NCBI GenBank assembly: GCA_946056785.1
Contig: CAMGKS010000009.1
Location: forward strand, 1 to 17,320
Direction of reading: 5' to 3'
Source: an uncultured Clostridia bacterium
Lineage (GTDB): Bacteria; Bacillota; Clostridia; Christensenellales; CAG-917
Length of the DNA: 17,320 nt
Shown: in pieces, positions 1 through 7,190 of the stretch
Numbering within the stretch: position 1 is the stretch's first letter
Layout of the letters: every line of letters begins with the position of its first letter
Made by a program: the position numbers and the translations under genes
Notes under the pieces: model-generated
Told to the model about the DNA's origin: nothing
Database searches by the model: none
Seen by the model: the letters and a program-made list of their open reading frames with translations, nothing else

Positions 1-608
1 CCACCGAATACAAAAAGCCGGTTATAGTCAAAGTCGCAGCCGTTCATAATATTGCCGCAATTGCAAGCGGCATTGCAAGAAGCGGAGCCGACATAATCGC
101 AATCGACGGTTTCAGAGGCGGTACGGGTGCCGCTCCAACGAGAATCAGAGACAACGTCGGAATTCCGATTGAGCTCGCTCTCGCTTCGGTCGATTCAAGA
201 CTCCGTGAAGAAGGAATAAGAGATAACGTTTCTTTGGTAGTCGGCGGTTCAATAAGAAGCAGCAGCGACGTCGTAAAAGCAATAGCTTTGGGAGCCGACG
301 CCGTGTACATAGCGACGTCCGCACTTATCGCTTTAGGCTGCCACCTCTGCCGAAGCTGCCAGAAAGGCAAATGCAACTGGGGAATCGCAACTCAGATTCC
401 CGAACTCGTAAAAAGGCTTAATCCCGATATCGGCTCTAAGCGTCTTGTAAATCTTCTTACGGCATGGAATCACGAAATAAAAGAACTTATGGGCGGTATG
501 GGAATAAATTCAATCGAAGCCTTAAAGGGCAACCGCTTGATGCTCAGAGGCGTCGGCTTGAACGAAAAAGAACTTCAGATTTTAGGAATCAAACACGCAG
601 GTGAATAA
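1..608 (+). CDS. gltB: Glutamate synthase, FMN/Fe-S synthase domain (partial, 5' end missing)
   Basis: Only the last 201 residues are present; the reading frame enters at base 3 and the start lies before the window. This is the end of the FMN-binding (beta/alpha)8 domain of glutamate synthase, which makes glutamate from 2-oxoglutarate and ammonia channelled from glutamine. Seen: GFRGGTGAAP at visible residues 36-45, the phosphate-binding VVGGSIR at 79-85, and a cysteine cluster (C113, C116, C119, C124) followed by WGIATQ, matching the Fe-S site of the family. The chain ends soon after this domain, so the C-terminal GXGXG domain is absent here and is encoded separately three genes downstream (2279-2998). 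This is the split, archaeal-type layout also found in Clostridia. The next gene's ribosome binding site lies inside the last codons, which suggests translational coupling. Confidence 0.93.
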   Translation, partial: TEYKKPVIVKVAAVHNIAAIASGIARSGADIIAIDGFRGGTGAAPTRIRDNVGIPIELALASVDSRLREEGIRDNVSLVVGGSIRSSSDVVKAIALGADAVYIATSALIALGCHLCRSCQKGKCNWGIATQIPELVKRLNPDIGSKRLVNLLTAWNHEIKELMGGMGINSIEALKGNRLMLRGVGLNEKELQILGIKHAGE

Positions 609-609
609 T

Positions 610-1038
610 ATGAAAAGAATCTTTGTAAACGAAAAATGGTGTTTAGGATGCAGACTGTGCGAATATAATTGTGCTTTTGCAAACAAAGGCGGAGCAAATA
701 TGTATCTCGCTTTAAAAAATGCCGTCATTCATCCTAACATAAAAGTTGAAGAAAAAGACGGAATAACTTACGCCGTATCTTGCAGACATTGCAGCGATCC
801 GATTTGCAAAAAAAGTTGCATCGCAGGCGCAATAAAAATCGAGAACGGCGTCGTTGAAATCGACAAATCTAAATGCGTCGGTTGCTACACTTGCGTTTTA
901 GTATGCCCGTACGGCGCTTTATCAATCGGAGAAAACGGCGTCATGCAAAAATGCGAATTATGTATAACAAACGGCAACGGAACACCTGCTTGCGTAAGCG
1001 GATGCCCTAACAACGCAATCGTTTTTGAGGAGAGATAA
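610..1038 (+). CDS. Four-cluster 4Fe-4S ferredoxin, electron carrier of split glutamate synthase
   Basis: A 142-residue polyferredoxin with 16 cysteines: C11/14/17/21, C58/61/66/70, C89/92/95/99 and C115/118/128/132. This is the pattern of DmsB/HycB-type subunits that hold four [4Fe-4S] clusters. The ATG at 610 is preferred over an in-frame GTG at 601 because AGGTG at 599-603 is correctly spaced from it. The gene overlaps none of gltB but uses its last codons as ribosome binding site. From its position between the synthase domain and a flavoprotein oxidoreductase, I infer that it carries electrons from NAD(P)H to the synthase. No signal peptide or membrane segment is visible, so it should be cytoplasmic. 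The cluster-protein family is certain; the exact partner is inferred from the operon. Confidence 0.9.
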   Translation: MKRIFVNEKWCLGCRLCEYNCAFANKGGANMYLALKNAVIHPNIKVEEKDGITYAVSCRHCSDPICKKSCIAGAIKIENGVVEIDKSKCVGCYTCVLVCPYGALSIGENGVMQKCELCITNGNGTPACVSGCPNNAIVFEER

Positions 1039-1039
1039 T

Positions 1040-2266
1040 ATGAAATATTTGATTATAGGAAACAGCATAGCTTCAATAGGCGTTATAGAAGGAATTCGTC
1101 ATATCGACAAAACGGGAGAAATCACGGTTGTCGGAGATGAAAAACGCCACGTCTATTCAAGACCTTTAATTTCATATCTCATTCAAGGCAAGACCGACGA
1201 AGACAGAATGAAATACCGTGACGACGATTTTTATAAAAGAAACGGCGTAAACCCTATACTCGGCGTTTCTGCCGTCAAAATAGAAGAAAAGCAAAAAAAA
1301 GTCTTTTTATCTGACGGCAGAGAATTGTCGTACGACGTCCTTGCAATTGCAACAGGAGCAAGCCCGTTTATTCCGCCTATAGACGGATATGATAAAGTAA
1401 AAGATAAAATCGCATTTTTTACTTTGGACGACGCCGAATACCTTAAATCGAAAATCGATAAATCCAAACGGGTACTCATTGTAGGAGCGGGACTTATCGG
1501 ATTGAAATGCGCCGAATGTCTGGTCGGCAAAGTTAAAAGCATAACCGTCGTAGACCATGCCGATTTCGTTCTTCACAGCATTCTCGACAACGACGAAGCA
1601 AAAGAGGTTCAAAACGTATTAAGCAAGCAAGGTATTAATTTCATACTGTCAAGCGGCATACAAAAATTTGAAGAAAATACGGCAATTACGGAAAACGATA
1701 AAATCGGATTCGATATTCTCGTTATGGCGGTAGGCGTAAGACCGAACGTGTCGCTGATTAAGGACGCAGGCGGAAAAGTCGACAGAGGAATTTTGGTCGA
1801 CGAAAAGTGTAAGACTTCCCTTCCCGACGTATATGCTTGCGGCGATTGCACGCAATATTTCGACATTTCTTCCGAAACCGAAAAAATTATGGCGATTTTG
1901 CCTAACGCATACATGCAGGGCGAAACGGCAGGCATAAACATGGCAGGCGGCACGGCAAGCTTTGACAAAGCTATTCCGATGAACAGCATAGGCTTTTTCG
2001 GCTATCACATTATAAGTGCCGGCAGCTACGACGGCGAAGAGTCGGTAGAAAGAGGCAAAGGATATCTGAAAAAATTCTTTGTAAAAGACGGCGTGTTGAA
2101 AGGCTTTATCTTAGCGGGCGACGTCAACAGAGCGGGAATATACACGAGAATGATAAGAGATAAAATTCCGCTTGCCGACGTAGATTTCGATTTGATTAAA
2201 AAGGAAGCGTCTCTCATTTGCTTTGTAAAGAGCATAAGAGACTCATCTCTGACAAAGGTCGTATAA
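1040..2266 (+). CDS. FAD/NAD(P)-dependent oxidoreductase of split glutamate synthase
   Basis: A 408-residue flavoprotein of the pyridine nucleotide-disulfide oxidoreductase fold (rubredoxin/ferredoxin reductase-like). Seen: an N-terminal FAD Rossmann segment (LIIGNSIAS, residues 4-12), ATGASP at 105-110, a second NAD(P)-binding segment VLIVGAGLIG at 145-154, and the second FAD motif YACGDC at 265-270. There is no redox-active CxxC pair near the first Rossmann motif, so it is probably not a thioredoxin or disulfide reductase. The ATG at 1040 sits after GAGGAGAG (1027-1034); an in-frame TTG at 1025 is less likely. It plausibly oxidises NAD(P)H and reduces the adjacent ferredoxin, acting as the small-subunit equivalent of glutamate synthase. 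The nucleotide preference cannot be read from the sequence. Confidence 0.88.
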   Translation: MKYLIIGNSIASIGVIEGIRHIDKTGEITVVGDEKRHVYSRPLISYLIQGKTDEDRMKYRDDDFYKRNGVNPILGVSAVKIEEKQKKVFLSDGRELSYDVLAIATGASPFIPPIDGYDKVKDKIAFFTLDDAEYLKSKIDKSKRVLIVGAGLIGLKCAECLVGKVKSITVVDHADFVLHSILDNDEAKEVQNVLSKQGINFILSSGIQKFEENTAITENDKIGFDILVMAVGVRPNVSLIKDAGGKVDRGILVDEKCKTSLPDVYACGDCTQYFDISSETEKIMAILPNAYMQGETAGINMAGGTASFDKAIPMNSIGFFGYHIISAGSYDGEESVERGKGYLKKFFVKDGVLKGFILAGDVNRAGIYTRMIRDKIPLADVDFDLIKKEASLICFVKSIRDSSLTKVV

Positions 2267-2278
2267 GGCGGTGATAAA

Positions 2279-2998
2279 ATGAAAAACATCGAAGCTAAAA
2301 ATTTAAATTTTGACGCTCTCAATGAGTTGATTAGAAAAACAGACGGTGATATTATAATTTCGAACTGTTTAGGACAACGTTTCATAGGAAGCGGCACGGC
2401 ACAAAAAGAAATAACGATTTGCGGCACTCCGGGAAACGCACTCGGCGCATACTTATGCGGCGCAACCATAACAGTCGACGGAAACGTTCAGGACGCCGTA
2501 GGTGATACTATGGACAGCGGCAAAATCATAGTTAACGGCAATGCCGGAGACGCTGTAGGGTACGCTATGCGCGGCGGAGAAATTTACGTAAAAGGCAACG
2601 CAGGATACCGCGTCGGCATTCACATGAAAGCGTATAAGGATAAATTGCCTATTATGGTAATAGGCGGAGTCGTAGGCAGTTTTCTGGGAGAATATCAAGC
2701 AGGCGGTTTGATTATCGTCTTAAATCTGGAAAACAAAGACGAAATAGTCGGCAACTTTTGCGGAACGGGCATGCACGGCGGTAAAATCTTTTTAAGGACA
2801 AAAAACCTCAATTCAACTTTTCCGCCGCAAGTACACGTTAAAAAGGCAGACGAAAAAGATATGAAAGAAATCGCCCCTTACGTAAAAAACTTCTGTGATT
2901 TATTCGGCACGGACTATGCGTCAGTTATCGACAGCGAATTTACAGTCCTTACGCCGAACTCTAAAAACCCTTACAGACAATTATACGTTGAAAACTGA
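2279..2998 (+). CDS. Glutamate synthase GXGXG domain protein (stand-alone)
   Basis: A 239-residue protein corresponding to the C-terminal alpha-subunit domain of glutamate synthase, a right-handed beta-helix built from repeated glycine-rich turns. Repeats visible include GTPGNALGAYLCG, GNVQDAVGDTM, GNAGDAVGYAMRGG, GNAGYRVGIHM and GNFCGTGMHGG, spread over about residues 49-170; the tail (about 185-239) is non-repetitive. In fused enzymes this domain supports the ammonia tunnel and inter-domain contacts and has no catalytic residues. Its presence as its own gene, 12 bases after the oxidoreductase, confirms the split enzyme. The GGTGA at 2270-2274 is the ribosome binding site for the ATG at 2279. 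The related formylmethanofuran dehydrogenase subunit C has similar repeats, but the neighbours decide for glutamate synthase. Confidence 0.88.
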   Translation: MKNIEAKNLNFDALNELIRKTDGDIIISNCLGQRFIGSGTAQKEITICGTPGNALGAYLCGATITVDGNVQDAVGDTMDSGKIIVNGNAGDAVGYAMRGGEIYVKGNAGYRVGIHMKAYKDKLPIMVIGGVVGSFLGEYQAGGLIIVLNLENKDEIVGNFCGTGMHGGKIFLRTKNLNSTFPPQVHVKKADEKDMKEIAPYVKNFCDLFGTDYASVIDSEFTVLTPNSKNPYRQLYVEN

Positions 2999-3034
2999 AA
3001 ATATAAGTTTTAATCAAGCCATAAGGAGAAATTT

Positions 3035-4222
3035 ATGAAATATTCAATTAGCGACGTGATGGAATACGTTAAAGAAGAAGACGTAAAATTCATCAGGCTT
3101 GCCTTTTGCGATATGAACGGCAACCTTAAAAACGCTTCCATTATGCCTGACCAACTCGAACACGCTTTTAAATTCGGCATATCTTTTGACGGTTCTGCCG
3201 TAAGCGGTTTCGAAAAAGCTGAAAAATCAGATTTACTTCTGTTCCCCGATCCGGACACGCTGACGTTGCTTCCGTGGCGTCCTATTCACGGAAAAGTTAT
3301 CAGACTCTTTTGCGACGTCAAATATCCCGACGGCACTCCTTACGAGCTGGATTGCAGAAACATATTGAAAAACGCAATCGACGCGGCAAAAGCAAAAGGA
3401 ATCAAATGCAATTTCGGCACGGAATTTGAATTCTATCTTTTTAAAATCGACGACAACGGAAAAGTTACGGATATTCCGTGCGACGACGCAGGATATATGG
3501 ACGTATTCCCTAAAGACAGGGGCGAAAACGTTCGCCGTGAAATTTGCCTTACCATCGAAGAAATGGGACTGTATCCTGAATGTTCCCATCACGAGGAAGG
3601 CCCGGGACAAAACGAAATCGATTTTAAATACGCCGATTCCCTTTCTTCCGCCGACCATGCGGTTATCTTTAAAAACGCAACGGAAGCCATAGCGTTTAAA
3701 AACGGTGTGTGGGCGTCTTTTATGCCTAAACCTATTAAGGATAAAAGCGGAAACGGTCTTCACATAAACGTTTCGATTGAATCGAAAGACGGTAAAGACG
3801 TTTTCGAACAGTTTTTGGCAGGCGTGTTGAACAGAATCAAAGAAATGACCTTCTTTTTCAACCCTACCGAAAATTCTTATGACAGACTGGGAGAAATGAA
3901 AGCTCCTAAATTCGTTTCGTGGGCTAACGAAAACAGAACTACCCTCATTCGCATTCCGGCTTCAAGCGGTCCTAAACGTTTCGAGCTGCGTTCACCTGAC
4001 GGAATGGCAAACATATATTTAAGTTACGCTCTCATTATATACGCCGGACTTGAAGGCATTACAAAAAATCTCAAACTTCAAAGCGAATCTGTCGGAAACG
4101 CTCTGTTATCTACCGGTCTCGAATCTTTGCCTTCATCGCTTGACGAAGCAAAAAGAATTGCAGCTAAAAGCGAATTTATCCAAAACCATCTGCCTAAAAA
4201 AATCGTAGATTCTTTAAATTAA
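3035..4222 (+). CDS. glnA: Type I glutamine synthetase, short divergent form
   Basis: A 395-residue glutamine synthetase (glutamate + NH3 + ATP to glutamine). Seen: FDGSAVSGF at 51-59, metal-ligand region EFEF at 130-133, SHHEEGPGQNEIDF at 184-197, GNGLHINVS at 239-247, NRTTLIRIPAS at 300-310 and FELRSPD at 316-322. It is about 45-50 residues shorter than the Bacillus enzyme, ending shortly after the LP helix. Two positions stand out on alignment by eye: the Arg used for feedback control in Bacillus (R62) is K61, and the flap Glu that normally sits in an E-A-P motif is K289 (K-A-P). A strong AAGGAG precedes the ATG. The operon context with glutamate synthase and an ANTAR regulator supports a nitrogen role. 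It could be a synthetase with altered activity or regulation rather than a standard one. Confidence 0.87.
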   Translation: MKYSISDVMEYVKEEDVKFIRLAFCDMNGNLKNASIMPDQLEHAFKFGISFDGSAVSGFEKAEKSDLLLFPDPDTLTLLPWRPIHGKVIRLFCDVKYPDGTPYELDCRNILKNAIDAAKAKGIKCNFGTEFEFYLFKIDDNGKVTDIPCDDAGYMDVFPKDRGENVRREICLTIEEMGLYPECSHHEEGPGQNEIDFKYADSLSSADHAVIFKNATEAIAFKNGVWASFMPKPIKDKSGNGLHINVSIESKDGKDVFEQFLAGVLNRIKEMTFFFNPTENSYDRLGEMKAPKFVSWANENRTTLIRIPASSGPKRFELRSPDGMANIYLSYALIIYAGLEGITKNLKLQSESVGNALLSTGLESLPSSLDEAKRIAAKSEFIQNHLPKKIVDSLN

Positions 4223-4225
4223 ACT

Positions 4226-4801
4226 ATGGCTGTAAAAATTGATACACACCTTCTTGTGGTTTCTTCCATACCGTCGGGCGAAGAGATATTCAAAAATCTT
4301 TTGAACGGATACTTCGATGCGGAATTCGTTTCAAGCGGGGCGGAAGCCAGACGAAAACTTGACGAACGGGACTATGACGTTGTTATCGTAAACTGTCCGT
4401 TGCGTGACGAGTTCGGTACGTTGCTTGCTGAAGAAATCACAAATAATTCCTATACGGGAGTAATTACGCTCGTAAAAGCAGACGTTTTTGAGAGCGTGTC
4501 TTTCGCATTGGAAAAATTGGGGGTCTATTGCATTGCAAAGCCCGCTTCGACGCATAGCTTTATGCAAGGTTTGGGTTTTGCGGTTGCGACAAGCGTAAGA
4601 TTTAAAAATCTTATTAAAAAAACTGAAAGCCTGAAAGAAAAGATGGAAGAGATAAAACTCATTTCAAGAGCAAAATTGCTTTTAATCACTAAACTCTCTT
4701 TTACTGAAGAAGAAGCTCATAAATATATCGAAAAACGGGCAATGGACGAGTGTAGCAAAAAATCTGCCGTTGCCATGGATATTATTAAAACTTACAGCTG
4801 A
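4226..4801 (+). CDS. ANTAR-domain RNA-binding regulator with degenerate receiver domain
   Basis: A 191-residue two-domain regulator. Residues about 6-120 form a receiver-like domain. The usual phospho-acceptor Asp position reads Asn (VIVN56), the acidic pocket near the N-terminus is VVSSIPS instead of an Asp pair, and only the Lys-Pro pair (K105-P106) is kept, so control by phosphorylation is unlikely. Residues about 121-145 look like a coiled-coil linker. Residues about 146-191 match an ANTAR three-helix domain (RAKLLLITKL, then EEEAHKYIEKRAMD, then AVAMDIIKTY). ANTAR proteins bind paired RNA hairpins and prevent transcription termination. It starts 3 bases after glnA with no clear ribosome binding site, so it is probably translated by coupling. 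A receiver-ANTAR protein beside a glutamine synthetase gene is a known clostridial arrangement. Confidence 0.88.
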   Translation: MAVKIDTHLLVVSSIPSGEEIFKNLLNGYFDAEFVSSGAEARRKLDERDYDVVIVNCPLRDEFGTLLAEEITNNSYTGVITLVKADVFESVSFALEKLGVYCIAKPASTHSFMQGLGFAVATSVRFKNLIKKTESLKEKMEEIKLISRAKLLLITKLSFTEEEAHKYIEKRAMDECSKKSAVAMDIIKTYS

Positions 4802-4807
4802 CGCATT

Positions 4808-4928
4808 CGCCGCTTGGCGTAAAAGACGTTTATAACTCCGTTTATAAAATTTATTACAACGGTTTATTTTCTTTAAAACTTAACGTATAGCGTAATATAC
4901 GGTTAATGCGAAGCTATGCGTATAAACG
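4808..4928 (+). promoter_or_regulatory. Hairpin-rich leader before pyrG
   Basis: The 189-base spacer between the ANTAR gene and pyrG is full of inverted repeats. A small stem CGCC/GGCG lies at 4808-4819. CGTATA (4884-4889) pairs with TATACG (4896-4901) around a 6-base loop, and the same TATACG can pair instead with CGTATA at 4919-4924, so the two hairpins exclude each other. CGTTTATA occurs at 4827-4834 and 4839-4846, with its inverse TATAAACG at 4921-4928. No run of T follows the hairpins, so a simple attenuator is not seen. The 6-base loop GCGTAA does not fit the A1/G4 loop rule of ANTAR targets. A regulatory role is inference. Confidence 0.35.
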
Positions 4929-4990
4929 GTAAGTCAATGCAAAGGCTATTTAATAAAAAACACATTCGGATTAATTTTTAAGAGGTATAT

Positions 4991-6586
4991 ATGAAAAAGT
5001 ACATTTTCGTTACAGGAGGAGTCGTTTCAGGACTCGGCAAAGGCATTACCGCCGCATCGCTCGGAAGACTTTTAAAAGCACGCGGCCTAAAAGTAGCCGC
5101 TCAAAAACTCGACCCGTACATAAACGTCGACCCGGGCACAATGAGTCCATATCAGCACGGTGAAGTTTTTGTTACCGAAGACGGTGCGGAAACAGACCTT
5201 GACCTCGGACATTACGAACGTTTTATCGACGAAAACTTAAATAAATATTCAAACCTTACAACGGGAAAAGTTTTCTGGAACGTTTTAAATAAAGAAAGAC
5301 GTGGAGAATATCTCGGCTCGACCGTACAAATCATTCCGCACGTCACAAACGAAATCAAAGACTTCATCTACCGTGTCGGAAGAGAAACCGACGCAGACGT
5401 CGTTATAACCGAAATCGGCGGAACTATCGGCGACATCGAATCACAGCCTTTTATGGAAGCGGTACGCCAGATTTCTCTTGAAATCGGTCGTGAAAACAGC
5501 CTTTTCATTCACGTCACCCTCGTTCCGTTTTTATCGGGAAGCGACGAACATAAAAGCAAACCTACTCAGCACTCCGTTAAAGAACTTCAGGGCTTAGGCA
5601 TTAATCCCGACATCATCATTTTGCGTTGCGACAAACCGCTCGAAGAAGGAATATTCAACAAAATCGCTTTGTTCTGCAACGTAAAAAAAGATTGCGTCAT
5701 CGAAAACAGAACTCTGCCGATTCTATACGAAGCCCCTTTAATGCTTGAAAAACACAACTTCTCCGACGTCGTTTTGCGTGAACTGAATATGTCCGCCCCT
5801 GCCCCAAACCTTACGGAATGGACTACTATGGTCAAAAAAATCAAATCGCTCGACAAGACGGTCAATATTGCTATCGTCGGTAAATACGTTGCTCTTCACG
5901 ACGCATATCTCTCCGTATCGGAAGCGCTCCGTCACGCAGGCTATTGGTGCGGTGCAAAAATCAATATTCTTTGGACAGACAGCGAAACGTTAACAAAAGA
6001 CAACGTAAACGAAACGCTTAAAAACGCAGACGGCATACTCGTTCCGGGCGGTTTCGGAAACCGTGGCATAGAAGGAAAAATTCTCGCCGCACAATTTGCA
6101 AGAGAAAACAACGTCCCGTATCTCGGCATTTGCCTCGGTATGCAGACTGCCGTCATAGAGTTTGCAAGAAACGTAATAGGCTTCGACGACGCCGACTCGG
6201 GAGAATTTAATCCTGACAGCAAACATAAAGTCATCGATTTCCTTCCTGATCAAAACGACGAGATAAACAAGGGCGGTACGTTAAGACTCGGAGCCTACCC
6301 TTGTAAAATTGCAAACGGTACGCAACTGTACGACTGTTACGGCGAAAGCGAGATATTTGAAAGACACCGCCACCGTTATGAATTTAACAACGAATTCAGA
6401 GACCTTATTACTTCAAAAGGGTTGGTCATCGGCGGAACGTCTCCCGACGGATATATCGTTGAAACGATTGAAAACCCTGAATGTAAATTTTTCATCGGCG
6501 TTCAATTTCATCCTGAATTTAAGAGTCGCCCGAATAAACCTCATCCTCTGTTTACAGGCTTTATCAAAGCGTCTATGTCAAAATAA
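4991..6586 (+). CDS. pyrG: CTP synthase
   Basis: A full-length 531-residue CTP synthase, which converts UTP, ATP and glutamine to CTP in the cytoplasm. The synthase domain covers about 1-270, with the nucleotide-binding VSGLGKG at 12-18 and the QHGEVFVTEDGAETDLDLG region near 50-70. The class I glutamine amidotransferase domain covers about 290-531, with the nucleophile in GICLGMQ (C381) and the His-Glu pair in FHPEF (H507, E509). All catalytic triad positions are present. AAGAGGT at 4980-4986 is the ribosome binding site for the ATG. It follows the nitrogen operon on the same strand but is separated by 189 bases, so it probably has its own promoter or leader, although I could not identify a convincing promoter. 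Identity is not in doubt. Confidence 0.97.
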   Translation: MKKYIFVTGGVVSGLGKGITAASLGRLLKARGLKVAAQKLDPYINVDPGTMSPYQHGEVFVTEDGAETDLDLGHYERFIDENLNKYSNLTTGKVFWNVLNKERRGEYLGSTVQIIPHVTNEIKDFIYRVGRETDADVVITEIGGTIGDIESQPFMEAVRQISLEIGRENSLFIHVTLVPFLSGSDEHKSKPTQHSVKELQGLGINPDIIILRCDKPLEEGIFNKIALFCNVKKDCVIENRTLPILYEAPLMLEKHNFSDVVLRELNMSAPAPNLTEWTTMVKKIKSLDKTVNIAIVGKYVALHDAYLSVSEALRHAGYWCGAKINILWTDSETLTKDNVNETLKNADGILVPGGFGNRGIEGKILAAQFARENNVPYLGICLGMQTAVIEFARNVIGFDDADSGEFNPDSKHKVIDFLPDQNDEINKGGTLRLGAYPCKIANGTQLYDCYGESEIFERHRHRYEFNNEFRDLITSKGLVIGGTSPDGYIVETIENPECKFFIGVQFHPEFKSRPNKPHPLFTGFIKASMSK

Positions 6587-6603
6587 CGGTTTAATCTTAA
6601 GGT

Positions 6604-6630
6604 ACGACAATCATCGTTGCGTTTTTGTTT
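6604..6630 (+). terminator. Possible weak terminator of pyrG
   Basis: About 17 bases after the pyrG stop, ACG-A-CAA pairs with TTG-CGT (one bulge) around the loop TCATCG and is followed by TTTTTGTTT. The stem is short, so this is only a candidate. The next clear terminator is the bidirectional hairpin at 7066-7096. Confidence 0.35.
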
Positions 6631-6860
6631 AATCTTCGCTTTCAGAGTGAAAAACGTTATTAAATTATTTAAAATACAATTTAATATGGAATTATAAAAA
6701 TTATAAAGCAAAGATATAAAACCTCAATATAAGCATATTAAACAAATTCGACTAACAAAAAAACGGCATAATAAAAATTCGATTCAAAAATTCAATAAAA
6801 AAACTATGGAATACGCAATTTTAAACGGCAGCAAAATGCCATAGAATACGGCGTTTATCT

Positions 6861-6992
6861 ATGAAAAACAAATGCGAACGCTGCGTATCCGACTCATTGA
6901 AAATCGGATATCGATTGCTCGATACGGCTCAAAGTCTTTTCGGTGAAAAGTGGGCAATGCGTTATGCTTATGCTTTAAACTCGTTCAACTAA
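6861..6992 (+). CDS. Doubtful small open frame, 43 residues
   Basis: An ATG-initiated frame coding 43 residues, beginning MKNKCERC with a CxxC pair and followed by a stretch that could form an amphipathic helix (about residues 13-40, with LFGEKWAMRYAYAL). It has no recognisable ribosome binding site and resembles no family I know. It lies in an otherwise non-coding spacer between pyrG and a bidirectional terminator. It may be a chance frame; it is listed because its amino acid make-up looks more protein-like than the surrounding frames. Confidence 0.2.
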   Translation: MKNKCERCVSDSLKIGYRLLDTAQSLFGEKWAMRYAYALNSFN

Positions 6993-7065
6993 ATCGCTAT
7001 TCGTTTTTGTATGCCCATGAAATTCAATCTCGCCTTTTTGGCAATCGTAGTTTTATTGATATCAT

Positions 7066-7096
7066 AAAAAGCACTATGAAACTCATAGTGCTTTTT
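7066..7096. terminator. Strong bidirectional terminator
   Basis: A perfect inverted repeat: AAAAAGCACTATGA (7066-7079), loop AAC, TCATAGTGCTTTTT (7083-7096). The nine-base GCACTATGA core is flanked by an A run and a T run, so it can stop transcription from both sides. It lies between the convergent pyrG (+) and the DUF421 gene (-). Confidence 0.85.
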
Positions 7097-7168
7097 AAAT
7101 CGCTTATTCGCTTTTCCGCAGTGGTTTTTAAATCGCTTATTCGCTTATTCGCTTATTCGCTTTTCCGC
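7092..7168. repeat. Duplicated block with expanded CGCTTATT units
   Basis: A 28-base block at 7092-7119 (TTTTTAAAT, one CGCTTATT, then CGCTTTTCCGC) recurs at 7125-7168 with three CGCTTATT units in place of one. The first copy begins in the T run of the terminator. The layout suggests duplication followed by slippage. Confidence 0.8.
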
Positions 7169-7190
7169 TTTACGACATTTTCAGACTTTA

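Larger units (their letters stand above)
6587..7065. other. Gene-free AT-rich spacer after pyrG
   Basis: No gene can be supported here apart from one doubtful small frame (6861-6992). Seen: an inverted repeat CTATGG (6804-6809) and CCATAG (6839-6844), each followed by a similar string (GAATACGCAATT... and GAATACGGCG...), which reads like a diverged duplication. Nothing else stands out. Confidence 0.4.

Noticed and set aside
4884..4901. Hairpin with 6-base loop as a possible ANTAR target
   Set aside because: The loop GCGTAA lacks A at position 1 and G at position 4, and there is no second matching hairpin or terminator.
7092..7168. CRISPR-like repeat array
   Set aside because: The repeats are short tandem units without unique spacers of constant length.
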